Shown: positions 1 through 7,780, numbered from the stretch's first letter. The stretch is 64,000 nt of DNA from a virus (IMGVR_UViG_3300044678_003030:1-64000), one strand, 5' to 3'. The notes: generated from the sequence alone by a model not told the origin. Made by a program: numbers and translations.

Positions 1-464
1 GGGTGGGCCTCGTACGTGCCGTAGTCCACAGCAGGATCTCGCTCGAAGAGGACCGCAGGCTTCCTCCAAGGGCGCCAGACAGAGCCGGCGAGGTCTTTGC
101 CCTTGACGCGGTCGAGCGGTTCGTTGCACGTCTTTTCGATGCGACGGAAGGCGTGCCAAGGGAAGGTGCCAGCGAGCGCTGTCTCTTCGTAGCTCTGCGC
201 GCCGCGCCGCGCGTTGCAGCTCAGGCACGCCGTCACCAGATTGGTGGGGTGATTCGTACCTCCCTTGGACCACGGGTCAAGGTGGTCCAAGGAGAGACGG
301 AAGCTGCCCTTGATCACGTCAGCGACGGGTGCCTTGCGGTTGCACCAGACGCAGCGAAGCTGCTGAGTGCGCTGGCAACGGTCACGCCAGTAGATGGCGT
401 AACGCGTCGGGGGGTGGCACCACTTGTAGCCCTGGTAGGTGGCGCCTTTGCCGCGAGCAGGCAT
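1..464 (-). CDS. HNH endonuclease, 3' end beyond the window
   Basis: The frame opens at an ATG directly after the TAG stop of the upstream gene and leaves the window without a stop, so at least 154 residues are present. It has the HNH layout: a CVWC knuckle at residues 38-41, LDHLDPWSKGG at 59-69 giving the catalytic D60/H61 pair, N75 in NLVTACLSC, and the second knuckle C80/C83. HNH proteins are metal-dependent nickases or endonucleases; in phages they are free-standing homing enzymes or packaging-associated nucleases. It is the last visible gene of the leftward operon and no terminase gene is adjacent, so a homing or recombination role is as likely as packaging. The fold call is firm; the role is open. 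Confidence 0.85.
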   Translation of the reverse strand, partial: MPARGKGATYQGYKWCHPPTRYAIYWRDRCQRTQQLRCVWCNRKAPVADVIKGSFRLSLDHLDPWSKGGTNHPTNLVTACLSCNARRGAQSYEETALAGTFPWHAFRRIEKTCNEPLDRVKGKDLAGSVWRPWRKPAVLFERDPAVDYGTYEAH

Positions 465-824
465 CTAGTCCTTTGGAAGGATAATGAAGGGCTCACTCGC
501 GCGCTTCCGGCAGACCGCGTTGAACTGGCCCCGATACAGATGCTCCGCGAAGAGCGCGAGGAAGATCTCGTGCTCGTAGAGATAGTCGCGACACGGAAGG
601 GCGTTGGGAGGGGGAGGGTGAGTCTGTGTCACGCACTCGACGACCTCGTCGAAGCTATTCGCGAGGTCGAGCTCCACGGCCCACTTACGGGCTATCCCCA
701 GGAGGTCCCTCGTCAGATTCGCCATGGTCTCCGAGAGAGACAGATGGGGCCAAAGCATCCACGTCTTCAGGTGCGCGTGCGACACGTCGTTGCGGTGCAC
801 CATCTCGTGCAGCGCGAGCGGCAC
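465..824 (-). CDS. Hypothetical protein, 119 aa
   Basis: Not recognised. I place the start at a GTG inside the end of the upstream gene because the residues from there on (starting PLALHEMVHRND) read as a normal mixed helical protein. The frame overlaps the 3' part of the neighbouring gene by about 140 bp. The alternative is that this is the true C-terminus of that neighbour, joined by a frameshift near 840. It ends in TAG, immediately followed by the ATG of the HNH gene. Confidence 0.5.
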   Translation of the reverse strand: MPLALHEMVHRNDVSHAHLKTWMLWPHLSLSETMANLTRDLLGIARKWAVELDLANSFDEVVECVTQTHPPPPNALPCRDYLYEHEIFLALFAEHLYRGQFNAVCRKRASEPFIILPKD

Positions 825-1299
825 GCAAGCCCATCTCGCTCTTGAGCTGTCGGTTCTGTACCTCCAATCCCTCGACTCGTCGTCGCAGGTGCTTGAGCTC
901 ATCGCGACGACGTAGATCATCTCGGATGTGTCGGGCGACGAGCAGGCCAGAGACGCACAGCTCACGCGCTCGATCCCAGCGAGAGCGCCAGTCGACGTAA
1001 GCGTCTCCTGACAGCTTGCCCTTGTAGAGCTTGGCGCTGCTGTCGATGTCGTCGAGTCGCTCTTCGTGGAGCCTGACTTGCAACTCAGCTTCATGGTGGT
1101 CCTTCGCCGTAGGAACAAACATCGAGTCGTCGAACGCGACGAACGAGTGGGGGAGACCCTCAGACTTGCAGAAGGTGTCGAGGCGGTGGATGACGGAGGC
1201 GAGAGACTCACCCGGGGTCACCCACACACGGATGCGGTTGGCGCCCTCACGGCACACGTCGGCGCTGCCGCGAACGAAGACGATGTCGAGGCCGTTCAC
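685..1299 (-). CDS. Hypothetical protein, up to 204 aa, C-terminus doubtful
   Basis: Not recognised. The start is the GTG inside the palindrome at 1295-1307, overlapping the TGA of the upstream gene (GTGA). Residues 1 to about 155 look like a real protein: a beta-rich first half, then a charged helical segment around DDLRRRDELKHLRRRVEGLE that could form a coiled coil. After about residue 155 the composition becomes Arg/Ala/Gly-rich and shadow-like, just where the 465-824 frame begins to look genuine. The natural product may therefore stop early or shift frame. Confidence 0.6.
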   Translation of the reverse strand: MNGLDIVFVRGSADVCREGANRIRVWVTPGESLASVIHRLDTFCKSEGLPHSFVAFDDSMFVPTAKDHHEAELQVRLHEERLDDIDSSAKLYKGKLSGDAYVDWRSRWDRARELCVSGLLVARHIRDDLRRRDELKHLRRRVEGLEVQNRQLKSEMGLRAARAARDGAPQRRVARAPEDVDALAPSVSLGDHGESDEGPPGDSP

Positions 1300-1307
1300 G
1301 GAGTGAA
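1295..1307. repeat. TTCAC-N3-GTGAA palindrome (centre GGA)
   Basis: Provides the TGA stop of the 1296-1481 gene and the GTG start of the 685-1299 gene. Confidence 0.9.
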
Positions 1308-1481
1308 ATCGTCCTTGGAGTCTTCCTCCTCGACGACCTCGCGCAGCGTCTTGCGGCAAACGCAACAGCGCTTGTGCGCCTCGTCGACGTACACGGTCTC
1401 CAATGAAGTCTCTGGTAGCGGGCACTTGAGGCAGTAGTAGGCACCCTTCTTGATCTTCCACCCGTAGTGGGACTTGTTCAT
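1296..1481 (-). CDS. Small zinc-ribbon protein, 61 aa
   Basis: Two CxxC pairs (YYCLKC and RCCVC) about 22 residues apart suggest one bound zinc, followed by an acidic C-terminal tail. The start ATG overlaps the TGA of the upstream gene (TGATG). The C-terminus DFTP is encoded by the palindrome at 1295-1307, whose TGA also serves as this gene's stop. Such small zinc ribbons are common in phage early operons; the partner is unknown. Confidence 0.7.
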   Translation of the reverse strand: MNKSHYGWKIKKGAYYCLKCPLPETSLETVYVDEAHKRCCVCRKTLREVVEEEDSKDDFTP

Positions 1482-1624
1482 CACATCACCCATCCTGCGA
1501 TGAACCCTGCCAGCAGGGACAGCGCCAGTGCGGTTGCGTAGATCAGAGGAGAGAACGATTCGTCGCGCCGTGGGCCCCGTCGATTGTCGATCTCGACAGG
1601 CGGCACGAAATCCCGCGTGGTCAT
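1481..1624 (-). CDS. Small C-terminally anchored membrane protein, 47 aa
   Basis: A polar, arginine-rich N-terminal half is followed by one hydrophobic span (LIYATALALSLLAGFIAGWV), predicting a single-pass protein with a cytoplasmic N-terminus. A strong AAGGAG ribosome site precedes the ATG, and ATGA and TGATG overlaps link it to both neighbours. Function unknown. Confidence 0.75.
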   Translation of the reverse strand: MTTRDFVPPVEIDNRRGPRRDESFSPLIYATALALSLLAGFIAGWVM

Positions 1625-2091
1625 CGCACGCTCCTTCCTGCGTACCGCCGAATCCATCCGACCTGCCGCATCGCTAGGGGATCGGGGTAGCATCCCGCGA
1701 AGGGCTGCTCGGGTCGGTCATGCCCGACCCCGTGGTGGTAGCGACCGAGCACGTCCGCCCACGGACGACCAGGGCAGCGCACGCGACGAATGAAGCGCAG
1801 GCTCTCCAGGGCGATGCCTGCGGCGCGTCGAATGGAGAGGCGCTGACACCCCTCGTAGTGATCACGGCGCTGACAGACCTCGGGGTGAAGGCTCACCCAA
1901 TGGGTCACGCCGAACGGGGGATAGGAGGCGACGTGGAACCAGTTCTCGCTCTTGGCGATGGTCGTGAGGGCCGCGCGCTCAACTGCGCTTTCCGTGACAG
2001 CGACGATGGCCTCTGCGTAGACGGTGCGCTCGGTGTGATTCCGCTCGCCGGCCATCGCCATCATCATGGCCAGTACCTGTGAGATATCCAT
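1621..2091 (-). CDS. Lysozyme/transglycosylase-like protein (tentative), 156 aa
   Basis: Start ATG overlaps the upstream TAA (TAATG) with AAGAAGG upstream. A helical first half contains TTIAKSENWF, resembling the helix that carries the catalytic glutamate in soluble lytic transglycosylases. Later, LGRYHHGVGH and a cysteine before YPDPLAMR resemble the end of small phage muramidase-type domains. No signal peptide is visible and it sits in an early-type operon, so a virion or lysis role is not obvious. Family assignment is tentative. Confidence 0.45.
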   Translation of the reverse strand: MDISQVLAMMMAMAGERNHTERTVYAEAIVAVTESAVERAALTTIAKSENWFHVASYPPFGVTHWVSLHPEVCQRRDHYEGCQRLSIRRAAGIALESLRFIRRVRCPGRPWADVLGRYHHGVGHDRPEQPFAGCYPDPLAMRQVGWIRRYAGRSVR

Positions 2092-2399
2092 TACAAACCT
2101 TCTTTCGCATGGTGGACGTAGAGCGCGCTGCTCGTGAGCGCCGCCCGAATACCATCCACCCTCACCCGACTCTGCACGCAAGGCGCTTCGACCTTGGAGC
2201 CTTCGCGGATGACAGTGACAGTGCTGTAGTCTTCGTTGAACAAGAGCTCGTGCCCCTGTTCCTCATACAGGTGCACGAGCGGAATCGCTGAGGACATGGG
2301 CACGAACGGGCTAAGACCCAGGTCCTTGAGCCACTGACGCAGGTCAAGGTGCGCCCAGGCGCGGCGCCACACTTCTTCCGAGATGACGTTGTCTTCCAT
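2091..2399 (-). CDS. Hypothetical protein, 102 aa
   Basis: Not recognised. An acidic helical N-terminus (MEDNVISEEVWRRAW) is followed by a mixed alpha/beta segment. It lies two bases from the upstream stop and its own stop overlaps the next start, so it is translationally coupled. No cysteines in pairs and no membrane segment. Confidence 0.7.
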   Translation of the reverse strand: MEDNVISEEVWRRAWAHLDLRQWLKDLGLSPFVPMSSAIPLVHLYEEQGHELLFNEDYSTVTVIREGSKVEAPCVQSRVRVDGIRAALTSSALYVHHAKEGL

Positions 2400-2401
2400 G
2401 A

Positions 2402-2878
2402 CTATCTGCGTTCGTATAACACGACCGGACAGTCAGGCGACAGGATCTCGTTGGCGATCCATCGCGTGCGGTCATCCGCCGACCGCAGGAGCGTGTGGCT
2501 CGTCTCAACGCGCTCGACCTTCATGGGCACACCGTTGACGCTGTACCAGCGCGCGGCGCGCGCGAGCACCACGACCGCCTTGCGCAGGAAGCCTTCCTCG
2601 CCCACCCATGTCCAGCGTAGACGCCCGTGCCAGTGGGCTGCGAAGTCAGGGCCTTCGAAGCTGTATAGATGGTCGGCGTCTTCGGGGGCGAGGACGACGT
2701 TCGCGGACCAGACACCCTTGGCGTCGAAAAGATGGAGGAGCCCCGCGAACACAGCGGCCTCGTTCGCCATCGCGTCGGTCACCGGGCCGAGGTAGACCTC
2801 GGTACGGATTCCGCGCGGGCGAACGGGGCCGCCGTAAGAAAGGAAGCGCATGGGAGGAAGGCGTGGGCTGTCGGCCAT
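2402..2878 (-). CDS. Hypothetical protein, 158 aa
   Basis: Not recognised; a mixed alpha/beta soluble protein rich in aromatic residues. A longer GTG start exists at 2884, but I choose the ATG at 2878 because a TAAGCT hexamer ends 7 nt before it with no Shine-Dalgarno, matching the leaderless promoter class seen elsewhere in the window. The 53-bp gap upstream also suggests a fresh transcript starting inside the operon. Confidence 0.7.
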   Translation of the reverse strand: MADSPRLPPMRFLSYGGPVRPRGIRTEVYLGPVTDAMANEAAVFAGLLHLFDAKGVWSANVVLAPEDADHLYSFEGPDFAAHWHGRLRWTWVGEEGFLRKAVVVLARAARWYSVNGVPMKVERVETSHTLLRSADDRTRWIANEILSPDCPVVLYERR

Positions 2879-2885
2879 GCCCACG

Positions 2886-2891
2886 AGCTTA
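2886..2891 (-). promoter_or_regulatory. Leaderless-type -10 element TAAGCT
   Basis: TAAGCT lies 7 nt before the ATG at 2878. The tandem 12-bp repeat at 2903-2926 sits roughly where a -35 region would be. Confidence 0.55.
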
Positions 2892-2902
2892 CGTCACGGG
2901 CC

Positions 2903-2926
2903 GTCGCGGTTGACGTCGCGGTTGAC
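2903..2926. repeat. Two tandem copies of GTCGCGGTTGAC
   Basis: Perfect back-to-back 12-bp repeat in the short gap between genes, upstream of the TAAGCT element. It could be an activator or repressor site for the internal promoter. Confidence 0.7.
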
Positions 2927-2943
2927 GTCGTAGCCGAAGCGGA

Positions 2944-3273
2944 TCATACCCGCATCCTCGCGACGTCGTAGAGGATCTGACGGTGCGTGTCCGCCTCGAT
3001 CGCGCACCGCGCCGCCTCGTAGAACTCCTTGTTCTCGACGAGCGCTTCGACCTGCGTGTTCGCGTAGTCGAGCTTGTCGATGATCATCTTCTCGACGGCA
3101 TCGAGCGCGCTGTTGTAGCTCTTGCCGTGCTCGCCTGACCCGCCGAAGTGGTGCAGGCAGTAGTCGATGAGGTCGGCGATCACGGACATGCGGATGATGT
3201 TCGGCAAGGCGCGGATCGCGTCGCGCGCCTTGACCAACTCTTCGCGGTTGAAGTGGTAGTTGGGAGGGGTCAT
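2944..3273 (-). CDS. Hypothetical protein, 109 aa, helical
   Basis: Not recognised. Almost entirely helical (LVKARDAIRALPNIIRM and ALDAVEKMIIDKLDYANTQV), likely a small oligomeric or adaptor protein. Start overlaps the upstream stop as ATGA. Confidence 0.7.
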   Translation of the reverse strand: MTPPNYHFNREELVKARDAIRALPNIIRMSVIADLIDYCLHHFGGSGEHGKSYNSALDAVEKMIIDKLDYANTQVEALVENKEFYEAARCAIEADTHRQILYDVARMRV

Positions 3274-3716
3274 GGGGTTTGCGCCTCTTGGTAGGGGGAG
3301 ACCTGGAGACCTTCGAGCAAGGCCGGGTCGAGGTGCTTGAGCAAGTCAGATCGCAACTTCAGCTCTTTGCGGAAGCGCTCCGTAGCGGCTTGCAGTTCCA
3401 GGATCTTGCGGTTCGCGTAGTCCTCCTCGCGCTGAACACGATAGAGCAGTGATCGTGCCAGCCGGTTGAAGGCTTCTTCCTCGTTTACGTCATTGACGTT
3501 CTCGCCGTAGTACACGCCATCGGCGTTGCACGCCTCTACGACTACGAGGACGCGCGTACCGAGTACGCGCGCAGAGATGTCGACCTTGTCCACACCCCAG
3601 AGATGGCAGGCGAGGCGTTCGAGGCGTTCACGCGGTGAAAACTTCCTGGTCGGAGGATGTCGCTCTCCCAGTAGGTCGAGCAGTTCGTCGACGTCGTTCT
3701 CGTTGGTGTTGTTCAC
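3270..3716 (-). CDS. Hypothetical protein, 148 aa
   Basis: Not recognised. Start is the GTG of the palindrome at 3712-3724, overlapping the TGA of the preceding tiny gene. A beta-rich centre (VLGTRVLVVVEACN) is followed by a long C-terminal helix (from ANRKILELQAATERFRKELK) that may be a coiled coil. A second palindrome copy lies inside the gene, only 85 bp from the first. Confidence 0.65.
   Translation of the reverse strand: MNNTNENDVDELLDLLGERHPPTRKFSPRERLERLACHLWGVDKVDISARVLGTRVLVVVEACNADGVYYGENVNDVNEEEAFNRLARSLLYRVQREEDYANRKILELQAATERFRKELKLRSDLLKHLDPALLEGLQVSPYQEAQTP
3627..3639. repeat. TTCAC-N3-GTGAA palindrome (centre GCG)
   Basis: Inside the 148-aa gene, 85 bp from the next copy. 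Confidence 0.9.
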
Positions 3717-3724
3717 GGCGTGAA
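3712..3724. repeat. TTCAC-N3-GTGAA palindrome (centre GGC)
   Basis: Provides the stop of the 40-aa gene and the GTG start of the 148-aa gene. Confidence 0.9.
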
Positions 3725-3835
3725 ACTCACACAGCGGCGGAAGACATCGACCGTGAGGGAGTTGCGCTCTTTGTCCAGGTAGACGGCGACGCACGGGAAG
3801 TGCCAGCCTGTGACATCCTGAGGATCAGGGTTCAT
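3713..3835 (-). CDS. Tiny protein, 40 aa
   Basis: A 40-codon frame from an ATG overlapping the upstream gene to a TGA that overlaps the next GTG start, inside the palindrome at 3712-3724. It fills what would otherwise be the only gap in a fully overlapping operon, the main reason to accept it. It reads MNPDPQDVTGWHFPCVAVYL at the N-terminus. Function unknown. Confidence 0.55.
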   Translation of the reverse strand: MNPDPQDVTGWHFPCVAVYLDKERNSLTVDVFRRCVSFTP

Positions 3836-4112
3836 GATCGAGAGACTCCACCTTGAAAACAACCGCGACGCTGGCCTCACCCTCGAACCGGCGCATCTCC
3901 AGGAGCTCGAACTCGATCCGGGTGTCCGATCGGACTTGGTCCACGGTTTCGGTGATGAACTTGAGGGCGCCGGAGAGGTCAGCGCTGCGCATGAAGGTCA
4001 TGAGGGGCTTGAACAGGTCGGAGATGTACTCGCCGCTCTTTGTGATGTGCGTGTGGTAGGTGGTGTTGATGCCCGTCTTGTCGCAGAAGAGCCTGATGTA
4101 CTCGGTCTTCAT
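3825..4112 (-). CDS. Hypothetical protein, 95 aa
   Basis: Not recognised. Soluble alpha/beta protein whose layout resembles the next upstream gene (about 92-95 aa, small N-terminal strand, central helix, C-terminal strands ending in an acidic tail), so the two may be diverged paralogues. ATGA overlap upstream. Confidence 0.65.
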   Translation of the reverse strand: MKTEYIRLFCDKTGINTTYHTHITKSGEYISDLFKPLMTFMRSADLSGALKFITETVDQVRSDTRIEFELLEMRRFEGEASVAVVFKVESLDHEP

Positions 4113-4387
4113 GATTCCTCGTAGTCGAGCGAGATGCGGAACTTCGGACCCTGCTTCTCATCCAGGGTGACCTCCAGGTTTGTCGCCGTGAAGCCGAACG
4201 GGATGAGGCTCTGGATGGCGCTCGTAAGACCCCCCGCCAAATCAGCGAAGGTTGTCGAACCGCGCGTGCAGTGCTCGATCTGCCTGCGGACCATGTTGTA
4301 CGGCGCTTGCTGGAGCCCCGTCGAGTAACCCGTGATCCGCCCCGGCCCCTTGTGGGGGTCGGAGTAGAAGTCGATGGTCTTCTTCAT
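4109..4387 (-). CDS. Hypothetical protein, 92 aa
   Basis: Not recognised. Central helix around ADLAGGLTSAIQSLIPFG, then two C-terminal strands (TNLEVTLDEK and KFRISLDYEES). Start overlaps the upstream stop as ATGA. Confidence 0.65.
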   Translation of the reverse strand: MKKTIDFYSDPHKGPGRITGYSTGLQQAPYNMVRRQIEHCTRGSTTFADLAGGLTSAIQSLIPFGFTATNLEVTLDEKQGPKFRISLDYEES

Positions 4388-4554
4388 TGAATGTCCATCC
4401 CGTCGATCTCCACGATGGCGGTCTGCGGGTCAGCCTGCTTCAGCAGAGCCGCAGGGTTCATCGACTTGACTTGCTCTTCGATGTCCTCCTCGTCGACGCC
4501 CTCGACCTCGATGATACCAGCGACGCGGACGTCGTATGAGACGATTGCTCTCAT
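4384..4554 (-). CDS. Small acidic protein, 56 aa
   Basis: Not recognised. A compact beta-helix-beta pattern (MRAIVSYDVRVAGIIEVEG, then an acidic helix) with net negative charge, of the kind seen in small phage inhibitor proteins. The start is five bases after the upstream stop. Confidence 0.6.
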   Translation of the reverse strand: MRAIVSYDVRVAGIIEVEGVDEEDIEEQVKSMNPAALLKQADPQTAIVEIDGMDIQ

Positions 4555-4559
4555 TGTTC

Positions 4560-4949
4560 TCAGCCCTTCGAACTCAGCCAGCTCATGACCTCTGCCAGAC
4601 CCTTTTGCGCCACCGCCTCGATCTCTTCCACGGTGGGGATACGCGCCTTCTTGTTGTTCACGACCGCGCACGCGCCAGGGAAGTGAAGCAGCGTGAACTG
4701 GTCCTCGGGGGACCGAGGCGGGTTGAGAGCCTTTCCGTACTCTTTGTTGAGGACGGCCCAATAGAAGTCGCGCATGTACTCAGGGTTGCTCCACCTCACG
4801 GGGAACAACACTGTCATGATCAGGTGCACCGAACAGAGTTGCACAGGGTACACACCCTCACAGGCGCCCTCGTAGACCGCGAAGTGATCCCAGGTCACGC
4901 CACGGCCGTTACGCTCGTAGCGAATGAGATGAAGCACGCAGGCGTCCAT
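4560..4949 (-). CDS. Hypothetical protein, 129 aa
   Basis: Not recognised. I use the ATG that overlaps the upstream TGA (TGATG) rather than the longer frame. The sequence is rich in aromatics and has four cysteines in its N-terminal half without a clear metal-binding pattern. Confidence 0.6.
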   Translation of the reverse strand: MDACVLHLIRYERNGRGVTWDHFAVYEGACEGVYPVQLCSVHLIMTVLFPVRWSNPEYMRDFYWAVLNKEYGKALNPPRSPEDQFTLLHFPGACAVVNNKKARIPTVEEIEAVAQKGLAEVMSWLSSKG

Positions 4950-5218
4950 CACGGCAGTCCTCCATATCCGCACGTGCTCGCGAACGACTCAGCGAGCTCC
5001 GCGCGGCGTTGCATTTTCTCGTAGACGATGCGGCCATCGAGCAACCTCTGCTCCATCGCCTTGACGGTGTCATTGCGGATGTCGAGCGCGAGGCGCAGCC
5101 CCTCCCTTTGTTGGATCAGCTCCGCGAGCACCTGCGCGAGCTCCTTGTCCGGGTCCATGGCGAGGTTCAGGCGCATCTGCAATCGCTCGACTTCGGCGCG
5201 TACCTTGTCTTCCTTCAC
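4949..5218 (-). CDS. Coiled-coil protein, 89 aa
   Basis: Nearly all helix with heptad-like spacing (VERLQMRLNLAMDPDKELAQ, then LIQQREGLRLALDIRND), so a coiled-coil dimer or adaptor is likely. Overlaps both neighbours. Function unknown. Confidence 0.65.
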   Translation of the reverse strand: MKEDKVRAEVERLQMRLNLAMDPDKELAQVLAELIQQREGLRLALDIRNDTVKAMEQRLLDGRIVYEKMQRRAELAESFASTCGYGGLP

Positions 5219-5574
5219 TGTGCATCCTTCTTCTCGTTGGCGGCGCGGAAGACGGCGACGAAGCCCTCGGGGTGGTCGCCGTTCTCGCGGTCAGACAGCA
5301 CGAAGACGTAGTCGGGGTGGACGTCGCGCCACACCGTGATCGCGGGGGAGCTACAACCATCACCGATCTCGACGCGGGCACCGATGAGGTAACCATCTCC
5401 GTCTTTGAGCTTCCACTCCTTCACGTGAAGCCACGTGAAGTCGAAGTTCACTTCACCATCAAGAGCATCAGCAAGCTGGCTCACGAGAGTTTTGCGGAAC
5501 GCCTCGATGGCGCTGTAGTGCGAGGAAATGCTCTCGATGAGCGTGGCCGTCATCCTTTGTTCGTAGGTGATCAC
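5215..5574 (-). CDS. Hypothetical protein, 119 aa
   Basis: Not recognised. An N-terminal helix is followed by alternating strands (DFTWLHVKEWKLKDG, GYLIGARVEIGD, ITVWRDVHPDYVFVL). Within it, at 5420-5429, lies TTCACGTGAA, the two palindrome half-sites with no spacer. Confidence 0.65.
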   Translation of the reverse strand: MITYEQRMTATLIESISSHYSAIEAFRKTLVSQLADALDGEVNFDFTWLHVKEWKLKDGDGYLIGARVEIGDGCSSPAITVWRDVHPDYVFVLSDRENGDHPEGFVAVFRAANEKKDAQ

Positions 5575-5951
5575 TGAGCAGCCTCCTTCTCCAGGCGCTT
5601 CGCGATGTCAATCAGGTTGAAGATGTCTTCCTTGGTGCGTCCGTGCGCGTCATTGAACACCACGATGTCGATGTCTCCGTTGAGATAATCGGTGTAGTCC
5701 TCGCCCGTCAGGACACGCCCCAAGGCTTTGTGGAGCGGGCGGGTCGCGCGGTCGCGGACGTCGTCCACCCCGCTACGGGAAGCGCACGCGAGCACCAGCG
5801 CACCACGAAGACAGAAGGAACACGCAGTGGGCTCGGCGTAGTCCGTCGGCTTGCCCTCCGCATCACGGGCGTACGTCCCCTGCGTCCACCCCTTCTCCGT
5901 CAGGATCTTCTTGGTCTCATCCAGGACATCGATCACGTCGTTGTAGCTCAT
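5571..5951 (-). CDS. DUF6197-like protein, 126 aa
   Basis: The pattern of an N-terminal helix ending in GWTQGTYARD, a CSFCLRGAL segment, and a C-terminal FNDAHGRTKEDIFNLIDIAK resembles the DUF6197 family as I remember it (small proteins of actinobacteria and phages with a W-Q-G start and a ND-GRT motif). The family's biochemical role is not known. It is the second gene of the operon. Confidence 0.5.
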   Translation of the reverse strand: MSYNDVIDVLDETKKILTEKGWTQGTYARDAEGKPTDYAEPTACSFCLRGALVLACASRSGVDDVRDRATRPLHKALGRVLTGEDYTDYLNGDIDIVVFNDAHGRTKEDIFNLIDIAKRLEKEAAQ

Positions 5952-7618
5952 TGGATCTCCTCGATTGCCTTGTAGATGCTCTTCCAGCGGCGGAGCGCGA
6001 CGCCCTTGATGTTGGCGTCAAGCCACGCGGCGTCGTGGAGCTGCGCGATCGTGGTGCCGCGCTTGTTGAGGATGGCGCGGACGTAGGCGGCGCGGCGGCG
6101 CAGCCGGGCGAGTGAGTGGTGAGGGAAGCGCTTCAAGAAGTCCCCCCAGAAGTCAGCGCGCTTCCACTTCCTGGCGTAGAGCGACAGGTAGGTGTCCTCT
6201 GCGATCGTGAAGGGGTACGCCTTGGCCCGCTTGCGCCGCTTGGCGTCCGTGGCCTCGTTGAACGCCTTCTTCCAGTCCAGCTTGGAGCCATAGAGACGCT
6301 GGAGGTGCGCCGAGAGGGCCGGCTGCTTGAGATGCGTCGCGAGGACAGAGAGCGAGACGAAGAGCGTCGCGGGGACATCTCGGAACCGGTAGCAGGGGGC
6401 GCCGGCCTCGTTGTAGGCGGCGAAGTCCTTGGCGGCGAGGTTGACGAGGAGACCAGGAGGGATGTTGTTGAAGGCGTCGATGTTGATGAAGAGGGTTTCG
6501 TTCTTGCGGCCGAGCGAGAGCGTGGGCGTGGTGACGAGGTCCGCGAACTCGGCGGGAGTACGAACCGTGATCTCCTTGAGGCGCCGATGGCGTGGAGGTC
6601 TTTCACCCCGTGAAAGGTGCTGGCCAGTGGTCTTCTCGGCGCGCTTGATGAACGCGGAGGCGTCGGCCCGGTAGATGACCGTGAAGTTGGCAGGGCTGTA
6701 GCTGACCGACTGGAGCTGATCGGTGCGCTCGAAGATGCGCACGCACGTGTCCTGCCCTGCGGTGCGGAAGGTCTCGCGGAGCCAGTCGCGCAGGTTCGCG
6801 GCGGCTGAGATGCGCTTGGCCTCTGGCACGGCCTCGGCGATCGTTTCGGCGCGGAGCCACGCGGGGTGGTCACCCGTGGTGATGACGTCGAGGGCGACGC
6901 CCTCGTGCCGGATCACGACGTAGTTGTTGTCGACCATGACACCGTAGCGCTCGCGACGGAGGAGGGCTGCGAGCTCTTCAGCGTAGGAAGTGCGGCAGGA
7001 GATGGGGAGAGTGCAGACAGCGTCGACGAGGTGGGTGTTGTCGATGAGGCCAGGAGCGTCGACGAAGGCAGGGGCGTAGAGCTCGGAGACGCTCAGGTCT
7101 GCGTTGGAGGCGCCGGTCCAGAGGTAGGGGGCGAAGAGGAGGTTGAACTCCTTACGCAGCAGCGTGCGTACACGCGGGCGAAGGCGCAGCAGTCGCGCGA
7201 GCTGCGTGCGGACCTGGGAGAAGCGGTCGAGGTCGCCAGCGGTCGTGTGGCCAGGGCTCTCGACGAGGTGGGAGCTGAGGACCGAGGGGAACGGAGGTTG
7301 GACGAGTGGGCCGAAGGCGGCGAGGCGAGCCCTGATGAGAGGGCAGACGGCGTCGAAGGCGGGGGACGCCGCGATGAGCTGGAGCGCGATGAGCGTCGGC
7401 TGCGACGACTCGATCGAGCCCTCGGGCGGCAAGAGCCCTGTGGCGAGCTTCGCCCAGTCCAGGCGCAGACGGCGGCTGGGGGTGACCCCCGCGAACGAGA
7501 CCCCCGCAGGGAGCGACCCGGAATGGTGCGTTACGAGGTTTTGCAGGGCAGAAACCATATAACGACGCCAAGAGGCTTCCCAGCTAGGCTTTATAGCGAG
7601 CGGCTTCTCATCTTTCAT
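5948..7618 (-). CDS. Large early protein, 556 aa, Myb-like C-terminus
   Basis: First gene of the leftward operon, with an AAGGAG ribosome site 6 nt before the ATG and a 135-nt leader running back to a TATAAG promoter. Function not recognised. Near the C-terminus, FTIAEDTYLSLY, FWGDFLKRFP and HSLARLRRRAAYV follow the three-helix Myb/SANT pattern (E-D, W, then a basic third helix), suggesting DNA binding. The rest is an alpha/beta protein with no motif I can name. The first ~20 codons are duplicated in inverted orientation at 8543. One palindrome (6602-6614) lies inside. Confidence 0.7.
   Translation of the reverse strand: MKDEKPLAIKPSWEASWRRYMVSALQNLVTHHSGSLPAGVSFAGVTPSRRLRLDWAKLATGLLPPEGSIESSQPTLIALQLIAASPAFDAVCPLIRARLAAFGPLVQPPFPSVLSSHLVESPGHTTAGDLDRFSQVRTQLARLLRLRPRVRTLLRKEFNLLFAPYLWTGASNADLSVSELYAPAFVDAPGLIDNTHLVDAVCTLPISCRTSYAEELAALLRRERYGVMVDNNYVVIRHEGVALDVITTGDHPAWLRAETIAEAVPEAKRISAAANLRDWLRETFRTAGQDTCVRIFERTDQLQSVSYSPANFTVIYRADASAFIKRAEKTTGQHLSRGERPPRHRRLKEITVRTPAEFADLVTTPTLSLGRKNETLFINIDAFNNIPPGLLVNLAAKDFAAYNEAGAPCYRFRDVPATLFVSLSVLATHLKQPALSAHLQRLYGSKLDWKKAFNEATDAKRRKRAKAYPFTIAEDTYLSLYARKWKRADFWGDFLKRFPHHSLARLRRRAAYVRAILNKRGTTIAQLHDAAWLDANIKGVALRRWKSIYKAIEEIQ
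6602..6614. repeat. TTCAC-N3-GTGAA palindrome (centre CCC)
   Basis: Inside the 556-aa early gene. Confidence 0.9.
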
Positions 7619-7752
7619 GAAGGCTCCTTGAGTTGAAGGGTCTTGCGGCGAACTAAAAATCAGGGGCGCTGTGAAATATAGGTACCCTGCGAAGGGTGTT
7701 GTTGCAGGAATCAGCGACGCTGTAAAGGAAATCGAGCAGGTTCGACTAGAGA

Positions 7753-7780
7753 CTTATACCAAATATATCAGGGCCTTTAG
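7753..7780 (-). promoter_or_regulatory. TATAAG-class promoter of the leftward operon
   Basis: Read on the minus strand: CTAAA, 17-bp spacer, TATAAG preceded by GG. Same architecture as the seven rightward TATAAG promoters. It gives a leader of about 130 nt to the ATG at 7618. Confidence 0.6.

Noticed and set aside
3-845. 280-aa open frame on the plus strand at the left edge
   Set aside because: Antisense to the HNH endonuclease, whose motif is unmistakable on the minus strand.
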